A program made the position numbers and the translations under genes. 64,000 bases of DNA from Utricularia gibba (taxonomy: Eukaryota; Streptophyta; Magnoliopsida; Lamiales; Lentibulariaceae). The stretch covers positions 5,239,001 to 5,303,000 of the forward strand of contig CM007989.1 in NCBI GenBank assembly GCA_002189035.1, written 5' to 3'. The notes beneath the pieces were generated by a model, which was not told the origin of the DNA, ran no database searches, and worked only from the letters and a program-made list of their open reading frames with translations. Of this stretch, positions 55,150 through 64,000 are shown piece after piece; position 1 is the stretch's first letter, and each line of letters opens with the position of its first letter.

Positions 55150-56620
55150 ATGACTCAGCCAATTCATTTTGAGATTTGAAATTTTCTATCTTGAGATCGA
55201 CAACATCAACAGCCTTCTCCAACTCAACAATAACACCCTCCTGCTCCTCTTCCTAACAAGTCTGCTTGCCCAAGATGGTCTTCAAGGAAGTCTCCTCATC
55301 CTTCAGCCACTCAATCTCAGAATCCCTCTCCATGATAATGGCATGAAGTTCCGAAATCTTCTCAGAAAGTGACTCGTTCTCCACGTAGTTTTCCATCTAC
55401 TGAGTAACCTCTAAGATGTAATTCAAAGAGCAAAATAAGGATGCTAGAGGGATCTTCAAATCGGAGGCCGTAATAGGGGATAATACCTACCAAAAATCCT
55501 CAAGTATTCCTCACGGTAGGGATCGAGGAGAGTAGGAGACAGAACTTTCCAGCATCGCCCTCAATTTAGTCGGAACTTCGGTTGATGGAGTCATGGAACC
55601 CTTGATGACGGTGGGAAGATTTGCTGAAGTGGAAGGCCTATCCTGAGTGTGGATGTTTGAAGGGAAGTGTTGATGTCAGCACAAGGGATTTGATAAGGTT
55701 GAAGTTAGGAGGAGACGGTGTTTTCTCCTTCTTTGTGTCTGGGGCAATCAGTACTTGCATGAGGGAAGTCTTAGCCACTTCAATATCCTTCAAAGAGCTC
55801 GCCCTGTCAGACTCAGTCCCATCAAAAGTGGAGCTCTAGAAAGAAAAATCGACTATTGAAACCGCTTCCATGAAGGAAACAAATAGAGAAGAAAGAGACT
55901 TACTTTAGAAATCGGATGCATGCCCGATTCACATACTTCCTGCATTGTAGCATTTAGACGAGCTCTTGCGGCTGCTTGGAGGGCTTGCAATCGTATCGTT
56001 TTGTCAGTTGCAAGGCCGAACCATAATTGGTTGAGTCGAAAATATGATGGAATGTAGCTACCTTTTTGGTTTTCTGGAAGGTTTGATAGCAAAGGTCTTA
56101 ACCAATCTCTCTTTCTTAGAAGCTTGGAGAAGGATAGGAGACTTGCGAACAGGAGAAGAAGGCCTGGAATGAGTAGCCATCAGCACTAGTGGTTCTTAAG
56201 GGGTGGGATTAAAAAAGGAAGACTCGGTATCGATGGTTATAAAAAAAGAGAAAAATTGGCCAACATTTATTATGACTACAACTGACAATACCGGATGGAT
56301 CAAAGTCATGTTCGAAAGCATAGAAGAATGGGATTCGTATTGGATGGTGCTTTTGCTGAATCTTTTATAAATCTCTTCTTGGCCTACTAAAGAGGATCGA
56401 TAACATTCGCAAATTTTTATAGAAAATGGAATGGAAGAAATGAAACGAAAATTCCATCTGGCATCAATGCAAGGGGCCAAATTGACGAAATTGAGGAATG
56501 AGAGCACGCATACATCGGTGGCTTCACCCTACGAACAAAAATTTTAAAAATTCTAAGGAAATCCATCAACAAGAGGGTTCGTAAAGATTGGAGGAGTAGA
56601 CCACAAAGGTAGTGAAACAA
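55150..56620 (-). pseudogene. Antisense frame of element F (coiled-coil protein)
   Basis: The minus strand, from 56620 down, has broken frames starting MFHYLCGLLLQSLRTLLLMD and continuing through RSSLVGQEEIYKRF. Further down, at 55380-55170, a long heptad-like helix reads VENESLSEKISELHAIIMER, DSEIEWLKDEETSLKTIL and, after one stop, VIVELEKAVDVVDLKIENFK. Its position between integrase and the 3' LTR, on the opposite strand, is where several Tat-group elements carry an antisense frame (family knowledge). Function is unknown. The N-terminal part is too decayed to name a domain. Confidence 0.5.
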
Positions 56621-56639
56621 AGGCTCGAATTTGTTACTA

Positions 56640-57308
56640 AGCAGTATATTGGAATGGCGAAACTATGAAGATATAAAGACCAAATAGGACTTCAGGTGGT
56701 CAAATCTAGGGTGAAAAATCGAAATCATAGTAGACGCTAAATCAAACATCTAGGCAAGTACTGCATGAATCAGCCATGGGCTGTAAATTGGCTATTGAAT
56801 AGAAACAACAAATCGGGCCATGAGTAACACAGCAACGTACGCATATAAATCAAATCAAGGCATCCGAAAAAGCAAGCGCATACTTGGCGAGGATAGGAAA
56901 AGGATAGTATCAAACCCTAGCTGTTTTAACACAGTGTGAAAAGCAAGACCACTAGTGAGACCAACATATCCTACTAGATGCAGAAAGCAATTAAATCATT
57001 CAGAATCGGTTGGCTAGGCTACCCTATAAATAGAAGCTCATGCACATTCAACACTTTGCATCCCTCATGCCCCATGTAATCCCCTTATTTTCTCTTCTTC
57101 ATAGTAAATCCATTTCTCCAATAAGCTTCCCTAGTTCCATGGTTTTTCGTTACAGCAGTTTCTACATTAAAATCCTGGTGTCTTTGCATACGTTTTAATA
57201 CTAACCAAACCTCATAACCATAAATTAGTAATATTGAACCTGGCAATATAAACCGATTTATCCTAACAAATCTGCCCCTTTCCCTTTACCGATTTTTTAA
57301 CCACAACA
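56640..57308 (+). repeat. 3' LTR of element F (left edge approximate)
   Basis: Counterpart of 43540-44282. A TATA box CCCTATAAATAGAAGC lies near 57023, and it ends AACCACAACA. It is followed by ATTGA. Confidence 0.78.
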
Positions 57309-57429
57309 ATTGAAAATTCAGTCCATACACACATTTTTTTTAACAAAACTTAAGCTGCATGGTAACCCAAATTGCATTACTAAGTCATGGTTATTATGGT
57401 GTCATATATTTGATGTATAATTTCTCTGT

Positions 57430-57735
57430 TTTGAAAGAGCTTATTTTGAAGAATAGTCATCTCGCAAAAACAAAACTTCAAGAATCATTTCTTTTTCAAA
57501 TTTGTTTGAACCATACCATCATTTATTTAAAAAATTCTAAATAAATACAAAAATGTATATATAATCATAAAAATATAAAAAGTTATATTTACTTTTCAAA
57601 AATAAAAAATATTAATAATACAATATTTGATATTTAAATTTATTATTACATAATATTTACAAAAAAATGATAAAAAATATTATATTATTTCTAAATTTTA
57701 ATAAAAAATATCAAAATGCTGCAATCGATCAAACA
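57430..57735 (+). repeat. Long inverted repeat, left arm
   Basis: Pairs with the reverse complement of 59090-59385. Shared landmarks are TTATTTTGAAGAAT, TTTTTCAAATTTGTTTGAAC, ATGTATATATAATCATAAAA and an inner end like TCAxxATGCT...ATCGATC. Both arms are very AT-rich, and similarity fades outwards without a sharp edge. Confidence 0.7.
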
Positions 57736-57825
57736 TTAGAATATGAAATTGAAATAATCAAGTATGTAAGAAATTATATATCACTACTAATCGATTGGCT
57801 AATCCTTTTAAATGTGATTTGTTAA

Positions 57826-58360
57826 GGGTGAAAATCGGCATTGGAGTCGAGACCGATTTTCGGGTTATGGAGTTGACCGGATGTGTCGAATCCGGTATTG
57901 GTTTAACGTTTTTGTTTGGTGCGGTTAACGAAAGTAAAGAGGGACAAAGATTTTTTATGTGGAAACTGTCGGAGAACGGAAAAACCACGGAGCTGTCGGA
58001 GCTCGTCGGAAAATATCTTCTCTAGACGGAAGTGAGGGAAAAATACAGGTTAGAGAGCTTAGAGTTGAACCACTTTCCACTATCATTCTTCTCGCATTTA
58101 TAGGCAAGACAAACCTGGCCGAATTCAGGATTCTGCAAGTGTCGGCTGTTTTCGACGCCTACTGTACGTACTGCAGTTCTGCCCCTGGATAACCGCCGAC
58201 TGTTCTGCTATTGCCGTAATTCGGCTACTTTTAAGTGTGTCCGAAACGGCCGCCACTAACAAGTCCTGACAGTTATCGGTCTGTCGGCTTGCACCAGGGT
58301 GTCAAAACACCCTTTGGCTTTTTTTCAGAGATTGATCAGCCCAGTCCGATTTATGCCCTA
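57826..58360. other. G+C-richer insert in the first LTR of the TRIM-like element
   Basis: Absent from the second LTR, which passes directly from AAATGTGAT to CTATGTTTCTTATG. It is richer in G and C than its surroundings, with short frames on both strands (for example ETDFRVMELTGCVESGIG), none recognised. It may be an insertion or captured sequence, or the second LTR may have lost it. Confidence 0.4.
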
Positions 58361-58433
58361 TCATGATCTATGTTTTTTATGTACTTGGGCCTCACTTGTC
58401 CTCACCAAATCCATCAGATCTTGAATTTTAACA

Positions 58434-58445
58434 TGGTATCATAGC
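58434..58445 (+). other. Primer-binding site-like sequence
   Basis: TGGTATCATAGC, one mismatch from the initiator-Met site TGGTATCAGAGC, placed directly after AATTTTAACA. Confidence 0.6.
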
Positions 58446-58845
58446 ATTTGCCTCATAGTATGGCTTGGATGACCAAGATGGGTTTCGTCTCGTTTGAAAA
58501 AAAAGGAAAAAAAAAAAGAACAAGTAGATACATTGGGCTTAGACGACAAAAATTAGATCGAACCTTTGACTCGGGCACTACCTACAATCACACAAAAAAT
58601 ACACGTCTAAATCAAATTGAAGACCAATTCGACTTAAGGGTAAGCGTTAGAATACACAATCACACATGAGAATATGAAACTAAAATAATCAAGTATATAA
58701 AAAATTACAGCTCACTACTAATCGATTGGGTCTAATCCTTTCAAATGTGATCTATGTTTCTTATGTACTTGTGTCTCACATGTGCTCGCTCAATCCATTT
58801 AGTATATAAACTCAATCCATCGAATTCTGAATTTTAACAAAAGAT

Positions 58846-59089
58846 TGTACTCCTCTTCTAGAAGAAAACTGGGATCGTGCCAGTCAACATGCAGTGTCGA
58901 CGCATCTCCTCGATGTTGCACGTAGAAGCTCGAGCTCAGAAAGGCTTCGAGGATGGTCGGCGTGCCATCAAAGGATTTATTGCTACCACAATCCATGAGC
59001 TTGCAGAATGCGGACTCATTGGTACAATGATCAAATAGTATTGACCCAACAGTATCAGACTCGCTAGTGTGAAGACCTTGGTGAGTTTT
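58846..59089 (+). other. Possible captured coding fragment inside the inverted repeat
   Basis: The plus strand is open from about 58865 to a TAG at 59036, reading MQCRRISSMLHVEARAQKGF, EDGRRAIKGFIATTIHELAE, CGLIGTMIK. Codons here often end in C or G, unlike the AT-rich surroundings. The minus strand is also open (58799-58996). No family is recognised. A gene fragment carried by an inverted-repeat transposon is one possibility. Confidence 0.3.
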
Positions 59090-59385
59090 TGATGTTGATC
59101 GATAAGAGCATGTTGATTTTTTTTATTAACATTTGGAAATAATATATGATTTTTAATCATTTTTTAAATATTATATAATAATAAATTTAGATATAAAATA
59201 TTATATTATTAATATATGTATTTATTTTTTTAAAAAAGTAAATATCAATTTAATTTTTTTATGATTATATATACATTTTTTGTATTTATTTATAAATTTT
59301 GGGTATTGTTCAAACAAATTTGAAAAAGGTGTGATTATTCATATTTTTTCTTTGCTAGATGGATATTCTTCAAAATAACTCAATT
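59090..59385 (-). repeat. Long inverted repeat, right arm
   Basis: Reverse-complement partner of 57430-57735. Neither arm contains a gene. Confidence 0.7.
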
Positions 59386-59489
59386 TGAAAGTGGATCAAC
59401 CAAATGCATTGTCTACTTTTGATTGACATTTGTTTTATTGTTGATGACACATATTTTATTAACATTTTATAATACAAAAATATGATGTT

Positions 59490-60706
59490 TTTTTGGGGTT
59501 TAGGTTAGGTTTGTGTGATTTTTCAAATTTTACATGTTATTTAGTTTAATTTTGTGTTTATGTCAAAAAGTGGACTGAATCCTTTGATTTAGTCCACCTT
59601 TTATTATTGATGTTTAATTAGGTCTAGTAGGATGATTAGCAGTAAATCAAACTGAAAGATATGTGAATTATGTTGAAGGAGGCATAATATTCGAAGGTAG
59701 ACAAAGAGCAATGTTCTACCGCACTGCAATCTGTAGGTTTAAGCCAAGAACAGTAATGATGTCAGGAACAGTGCATTGAAGTAAAAGAGGTGAGATATTT
59801 CTGGAAGAGTGAAAGAAAAAAAAAAAAGAATACAGCTTCAGTAGTGAAGAACACACACGAGGAAGCTCCAAAATGAATGAAAGACATGAAGAAGAAAATT
59901 CTTCTAGAAGAAAAGCCTCAATGTGAAGAACCAATTCAAGAACCCAATTCAACGCTACTGTTGCGGGCTGTGAACAGTAGTAGAAGGAAAACAGGACTAT
60001 TTCGCATTATTTTTCATTTACTGGATATTTAGTTTCTATGGCAGTTTGTCTTAAAATGTTTATGATACTTCCGTTAGTTTATGATTATGCAATTTTGTTT
60101 TGCTTACCAAATATGATTGTTTAGATCTTAGGGATGTATTAAAGTGTAGAATGATAGTATGAAGCTAAGGTTCATAAGAGAATTGATCAATATGTCTTAG
60201 ATTTCATATCTATCAATCCTCGGGTAAACTTAAGAGGGGAACGGATAGTTTCACAACTCAAATGCTTGATTTAGAAATAGACCAACAAATCAAGATGGGG
60301 ATAATAGGCGTTAGTTCTAAGTATCATCAGTAGAGTCGAATAAACCAAGTTTTACATGTTTCACACATGAGTAGACTTAAGTGTGGGATGGATGATCATA
60401 TTAGGAACTACTTTAACCAAAAACATAAGAAATGACTTGTGTAAACTTAGGTTGTTGGAGTTGTGAATATATGAATATTGTAAATTAAACTATGAGCTTA
60501 GCATCACATCACCCAGACAATCTTGAAACATTATAGTGTTAAATTGTGCACAAAACCTCTACTTGTTACCTTCTACATTATGATTCGATTTTATTTACTG
60601 AATTTATGTATTATTGTTAGTTTGAACTTAGACTAAAAATAACATTTATTCTGCAAATTTCGCATCAACGTTTTGCAAGCAACTGCTCCTTGATCGACCC
60701 TTAAAC
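59490..60706 (+). repeat. Tat/Athila-type LTR-like sequence, 3' end lost
   Basis: A non-coding stretch ending CAAGCAACTGCTCCTTGATCGACCCTTAAAC. A phrase of this kind (GCxxxTGxTxxTxGATCGACCCT) marks LTR 3' ends in the Ogre/Athila group, as in the J family (CTGCTCTTCGTGTTCGACCCT). An hAT-like end cuts it at 60707. The left edge is unknown. A short frame with A runs at 59716-59952 (minus) is not a gene. Confidence 0.4.
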
Positions 60707-60728
60707 TAGAGGTGGGCAAAAGTCCAAC
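60707..60728. mobile_element. Left end of an outer hAT-like element
   Basis: TAGAGGTGGGCAAAAGTCC is a typical hAT MITE terminus. Its body resumes at 62411 (AGTCCAACTCGTAC) after the inserted element K and becomes rich in TCGACTCGT-like words. A matching right end (CCCACCTCTA) was not found before 62725. Confidence 0.6.
60721..60728 (+). repeat. 8-bp target duplication AGTCCAAC, left
   Basis: Directly left of the hAT-like element K, repeated at 62411-62418. Confidence 0.93.
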
Positions 60729-62410
60729 TAGAGCTGGGTACGAGTCCGACCCGCCGGATCAAAAATTAAGTGGCTGACTCGGTGGGTCAAACTCGTGCGG
60801 GTAAAGTGTCATAACCCGGGTAGACGTATGTAGTATTTCAATGATGATTCAGCATGCACAGAAGCCAAGGGGACGAACATGGAATGGCTACGAGGAACCC
60901 CTCTGCTTGGCTGTCCACGCGCGAAGAGTCGGTCGGATCCGAACACGGCATGCAACTCTTGTCAGAGGATTACCGGACTCTTGGGCGAACCTCGAGAGTT
61001 CTCGTGGGAGAGACCCACTCGAGCTACGGGACTCTGTGCGATCGAGCAAGCATGCGTGGCCAAGGGATGGTGAGTGATGCGCTGGACGCTGGGCGGAGAG
61101 TGGTCACGAGCCCAAGTGTCAGGTGAGACATGGCTAGTATGGATTGGCCCAATGGGGTGTTGGAGAAGGGCCCAAGGGCCTATGAAGGGTAAGAGGGTCG
61201 ACCTTTCATATGCTAGGCCCGTAAGGTGAAGGGTTGGAAGTGGAAAGGGCTCAGAAGTCCAACGGTTGGGAGGTAGTATATAAGGGCTTGGCATGGTGGC
61301 GGGTTGGACATTGGAAATCAGAGAAGGAGCGCCTCCATGCCGAGATACGGAAGGAGAAGGTCACGGTTTGGCAGAGGGGAAGGAGCCACACGAAGGTAAG
61401 GGGAAGTATGAGCCGGAAAGTACGAATAAGGGCCGAAGGGCCGTAAGTTGATGAGCCCGAAGGGCGGGGTCGGACCCTTCGCCAAGGTATCTCCGACAAC
61501 AACCCAACGTGAGTTTGGGGGTAGATATCACCGTGAGCTCCGAAGGGAGCGGGGTTGGGACGGATTACCGTGGCTGGTATCCCTCCCGAAGGTAACGTGA
61601 TGTGCCATCACGGGATGGATGCCCCTTATGACCAATGGGTCTTTATGATATATGTGTTTATGCTCTTACGTTGATAAGTGCTGATGATATGCTTATGATG
61701 ATATGTGCCATGCTTATGCTGATGTGGTTATGGTTGGTAGTGTGGTCTACCCTATGCATATGTTGACCCCCCCTACGAACTTATGTGTAGGTGAAGGTTC
61801 TGGTCGTGCGGAGACTGGCGGAGAGGCAGAAGGGCTGACGGAGTGAACCCGGAGGACCGAGGAGACTGGGGAATGGAAGGCTGCTGTTTTGCTGGTGTTT
61901 TTCCTTGTGTTTTGATATGATTTCGTGGACTATGTTTGAACCTTCTTGCTCGTATTTATGAATAAGACATTCCGTGGTAATCTCGTGTCCATGTGGGTTA
62001 AACGGATCAAACCAAAGCCACCCGGAAGACAGGCCACGTTTCTAGGTTGGGTAACGACCATGGCTCCCAGACCCTCTTTTTGGGGCGTTACATGTGCTTG
62101 ACTCGACTCATACCCGGGATGAAGTGTCCTTGGCTCGTCGATCCTTCACTTAACTCCCATATGAGCCCCATCAGCCCCCGAGGTTGTTTTCTAGATAATA
62201 TTTATGTTGAGGGACCCACTCTACTCCCCTCGGGTTCCCATCAATACAATGCAATGATTCCCACCCAACAGTGGATGCCACACGGTGGACAACAAAGGAG
62301 AAGTGGGTACATTGTACCCGTCTATCTCGACTCATACCGTACCCATCTAAAGACGGGTACGAGTCAACCCGTGGGTCGGACAGGTTGACCCGGACTCGTA
62401 CCCAGCTCTA
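60729..62410. mobile_element. hAT-like element K with 20-bp perfect TIRs
   Basis: The left end TAGAGCTGGGTACGAGTCCG is the exact reverse complement of the right end. A perfect 8-base duplication AGTCCAAC flanks it. These are hAT superfamily marks. Most of its 1682 bases are an inserted LTR (60807-62092), leaving only about 400 bases of its own, so it is a MITE without transposase. It is inserted in the outer hAT-like sequence. Confidence 0.92.
60807..62092 (+). repeat. Gypsy-type LTR (1286 bp) inside element K
   Basis: It starts TGTCATAACCCGGG and ends GGGGCGTTACA. A TATA box GTAGTATATAAGGGC near 61273 gives the plus orientation. G+C-rich parts with GGGACGGATTACCGTGGCTGG and CCATCACGGG are familiar from chromovirus-type LTRs. 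The flanking five bases (TAAAG, TGTGC) do not match, so the solo LTR origin or exact edges are not proven. Overlapping frames at 60841-61502 are not genes. Confidence 0.65.
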
Positions 62411-62418
62411 AGTCCAAC
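62411..62418 (+). repeat. 8-bp target duplication AGTCCAAC, right
   Basis: Second copy, right of element K. Confidence 0.93.
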
Positions 62419-62719
62419 TCGTACAAGTTTGAGTTGAGTCAGACGAGTCAAAGTTGAGCCAATTGACTTGGCGAGTCCAACCCATCACGAGTTGACCCTT
62501 AACTCGACTCGTATACAAGTCAGCATACAAATTGACTTGCATTTAATTCATTGAAATAGAGAAATCAACCGTCCTTTTTGCTTATGGAAGGAATTGTTCT
62601 AAATAAATTCTAACAATCTTTCTTTTAGAAAAAGGAACAAATTGAGGTTTGTAAAAAAAATTCATATTAAATTAATTGTCAACTTCTAAAAAAGGTTTTT
62701 TAATAGCAATTAAAGCAAC
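62419..62719. other. Continuation of outer hAT-like sequence and spacer
   Basis: Repeated words such as GAGTCAAAGTTGAGCC and CGAGTTGACCCTTAACTCGACTCGT continue the outer element to about 62530. AT-rich spacer follows. No gene. Confidence 0.45.
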
Positions 62720-62724
62720 CATAT
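62720..62724 (+). repeat. Target duplication CATAT, left
   Basis: Directly left of the J-family solo LTR, repeated at 63893-63897. Confidence 0.9.
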
Positions 62725-63892
62725 TGATAACACATATTTTTGAGTGATTAAGTACATGGAAAAGATTCATACTGTGCTACAAAAATCAGATTTTACTGCC
62801 AAATTCTATATTTTTGCACAAAGTACCGTAGTTATGTTATTTTAGTCTTAGTTGGGACTAATTCTACGATTTAGTCCCAACCTTATAATAGTCTTCTTTG
62901 AGCAATGCAGTAAAGGTCACAACACAAATCCCAAAGAGCCTAATATGCACAGTGTAGTGGCAAAAGATAAGTCCAAAAGTCTGAAAAGTAGTACACACAA
63001 AATCCAAGGAGGAAAAAGGGAGATTTTGGACAAAAAGAGGGAAAAGATGGAGAGAGAAGACAGATCTCCCCTAGGAGACTAACGAACAACTTTCTGGAAA
63101 AGGTTTTCTGGGGAGGAAGGAGGAAGACGAACAGGAACTAAGCTCATGCTTGAAAATTATTTTCTGTTTTCCAAGGATTATTACTCCTAGCTAAGATTAG
63201 CTAGCGACGTTTTCTAGCTTTCTGTCGAACATTTCAGTTTCCTGCTTGTTTATCTTCTAGTAGTCGACTGAGACATGAATGCATTGTGGATGATGTTTTC
63301 TCTTCTATTTTCGTTTGTTTTAAGCATGAGTGGTTAAGCACTTCGGGGGTGCCTTGGGGTGAAAGGGGGAGAATTATGCTAATCCATCCTTAGACCTAAC
63401 AAACCATAAGTCACGCCACTTTCTTAACAAATCAGGATAGGTCCAGGAGGGGGAAGTAGTGAAACCCAACTTAACAACCCTAATTAGAGGTACACCAAAG
63501 ATTAGGGGGAAAAACAAGAATCCGAGTAGACCTAGATCTTGTGAGTTAGTTGTATGATTTATGATTTGTATGAGCTTGTTTAGTGATGAGCATACATCCT
63601 CTAGGAGTCCCAAGGCATCACCCATTTCATTCCAGAAACAACCGAGCTCCATAACTTATTACTTTTCTTTACTGTATTTCGTTTCAGTTCAGCCTTAGTC
63701 CTAATTAAGACCAATTTACCAACGTGACACTAATTTCATGCTTTGGCTAATCACTTGATAAGCACCTGCTCTTCGTGTTCGACCCTAATCACTATGCTCA
63801 TAATTGTTTTATGCTTGAATTTGGGTTAGGATATAAATTTATTTGATAGTAAAATTTGTATTTGACGACATTGCATAATTTTTCGTTTATCA
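62725..63892 (+). repeat. J-family solo LTR (1168 bp)
   Basis: It starts TGATAACACATATTTT and ends CGTTTATCA, with perfect CATAT duplications. It is the inverted counterpart of 39457-40596. The 3' portion CTGCTCTTCGTGTTCGACC is the Tat/Athila-type LTR tail. There is no internal region. Frames within (62852-63082, 63374-63652) are not genes. Confidence 0.92.
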
Positions 63893-63897
63893 CATAT
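63893..63897 (+). repeat. Target duplication CATAT, right
   Basis: Second copy after CGTTTATCA. Confidence 0.9.
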
Positions 63898-64000
63898 AAT
63901 TAACTTGAGCCATATTTGAATCAAATGTAAATTTAGAACTAATACTACCATCGATAATATACAATTTTGATTGTCTAAAATTTGAAATATCTTGATCAAG
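63898..64000. other. Window end, AT-rich spacer
   Basis: About 100 bases without recognisable features. Confidence 0.5.

Larger units (their letters stand above)
43540..57308 (+). mobile_element. Tat-like Ty3/gypsy element F with nested insertions
   Basis: Similar LTR sequences at about 43540-44282 and 56640-57308 bracket it. The primer site is TGGCGCCCATTGTGGGGC. Then come gag, RT, RNase H, a second RNase H-like domain, integrase, and a long 3' part with an antisense frame. The second RNase H and the antisense frame are typical of the Tat lineage. An hAT-like MITE and copia element G are inserted. Without these, F would be about 7.8 kb. It is heavily decayed. A target duplication could not be settled because the 5' LTR start is unclear. 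Confidence 0.82.
57735..58845 (+). mobile_element. TRIM-like non-autonomous copia-type element
   Basis: Two LTR-like copies: about 57737-58433, and a shorter one about 58666-58840. Both begin AGAATATGAAA(T/C)T and end GAATTTTAACA. Right after the first is TGGTATCATAGC, one mismatch from the tRNA-Met primer site. Only about 220 bases lie between them, with no coding capacity. That is the layout of a terminal-repeat retrotransposon in miniature. The first LTR carries about 535 extra bases (57826-58360). It sits between the arms of the long inverted repeat. Confidence 0.55.

Noticed and set aside
43540-57313. Target duplication ATTGA for element F (ATTGA follows the 3' LTR and occurs near 43486)
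   Set aside because: The sequence after the upstream ATTGA does not begin with TG and the 5' LTR start cannot be aligned there, so the match is probably chance.
60841-61502. Several overlapping frames on both strands in a G+C-richer stretch
   Set aside because: They lie inside a gypsy-type LTR with a TATA box at 61273. The open frames reflect composition.
1-64000. A host gene cluster, defence system or other new multi-gene system
   Set aside because: Every reading frame with a recognisable motif belongs to LTR retrotransposons. Other frames are short, overlapping and unsupported.

Overview
This window is from a plant nuclear genome, most likely a dicot. The evidence is its content: dense, nested Ty1/copia and Ty3/gypsy LTR retrotransposons of plant-specific lineages (Athila-like, Tat-like with a second RNase H domain, chromovirus-like), hAT-type DNA transposons, and AT-rich spacer. 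Primer-binding sites match plant initiator-Met tRNA (TGGTATCAGAGC) and tRNA-Asp (TGGCGCCGTTGCCGGGGA). I see no host gene, rRNA, tRNA or CRISPR that I can defend. The species cannot be named from this sequence. Every recognisable reading frame is a retroelement gene, and each carries stops, frameshifts or deletions, so nothing here looks autonomous.

Layout. 1-1263: end of a copia-type LTR (family D). 1264-3201: a decayed region with internally duplicated modules. 3202-6428: truncated minus-strand copia element (H), an older relative of the nearly complete copy G at 48549-53922. 6444-7043: rearranged D-family LTR. 7078-7440: gypsy protease-region fragment. 7464-17296: Athila-like element A with both LTRs. 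17297-23249: internal region of a second copy, B, joined directly to A's 3' LTR and interrupted by a solo LTR (21389-22796, target duplication CGTAT). 23250-24010: 3' end of another gypsy element with an LTR-like tail. 24010-26192: minus-strand chromovirus-like element C. 26193-27616: D-family LTR. 27617-29480: mosaic of copia gag, an old Athila-like LTR, copia integrase and other LTR pieces. 29481-32529: copia element E, broken by an inverted D-LTR fragment. 32530-35102: D-family 5' LTR, primer-binding site, leader and start of gag. 35103-39451: LTR-like fragment, then AT-rich sequence without recognisable content.

39457-40596 and 62725-63892 are solo LTRs of one family (J) in opposite orientation, each with a perfect target duplication; an older J copy lies at 42166 to about 43260. 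About 43540-57308 is a Tat-like element F (LTRs, TGGCGCCC primer site, gag, RT, RNase H, second RNase H, integrase, and an antisense coiled-coil frame before the 3' LTR). F was invaded by an hAT-type MITE (46849-47417, duplication GCAAGGGA) and by copia element G (48549-53922, duplication AATTT). 57430-59385 is a roughly 300-bp-armed inverted repeat enclosing a TRIM-like element. 60707-62418 is a nest of an hAT-like end, an hAT-like element with 20-bp TIRs and duplication AGTCCAAC, and a gypsy-type LTR inside it.

I found no convincing previously undescribed system. The most informative content is the insertion history, the complementary defects of A and B, the rearranged D-family LTR pieces, and the antisense frame of F.
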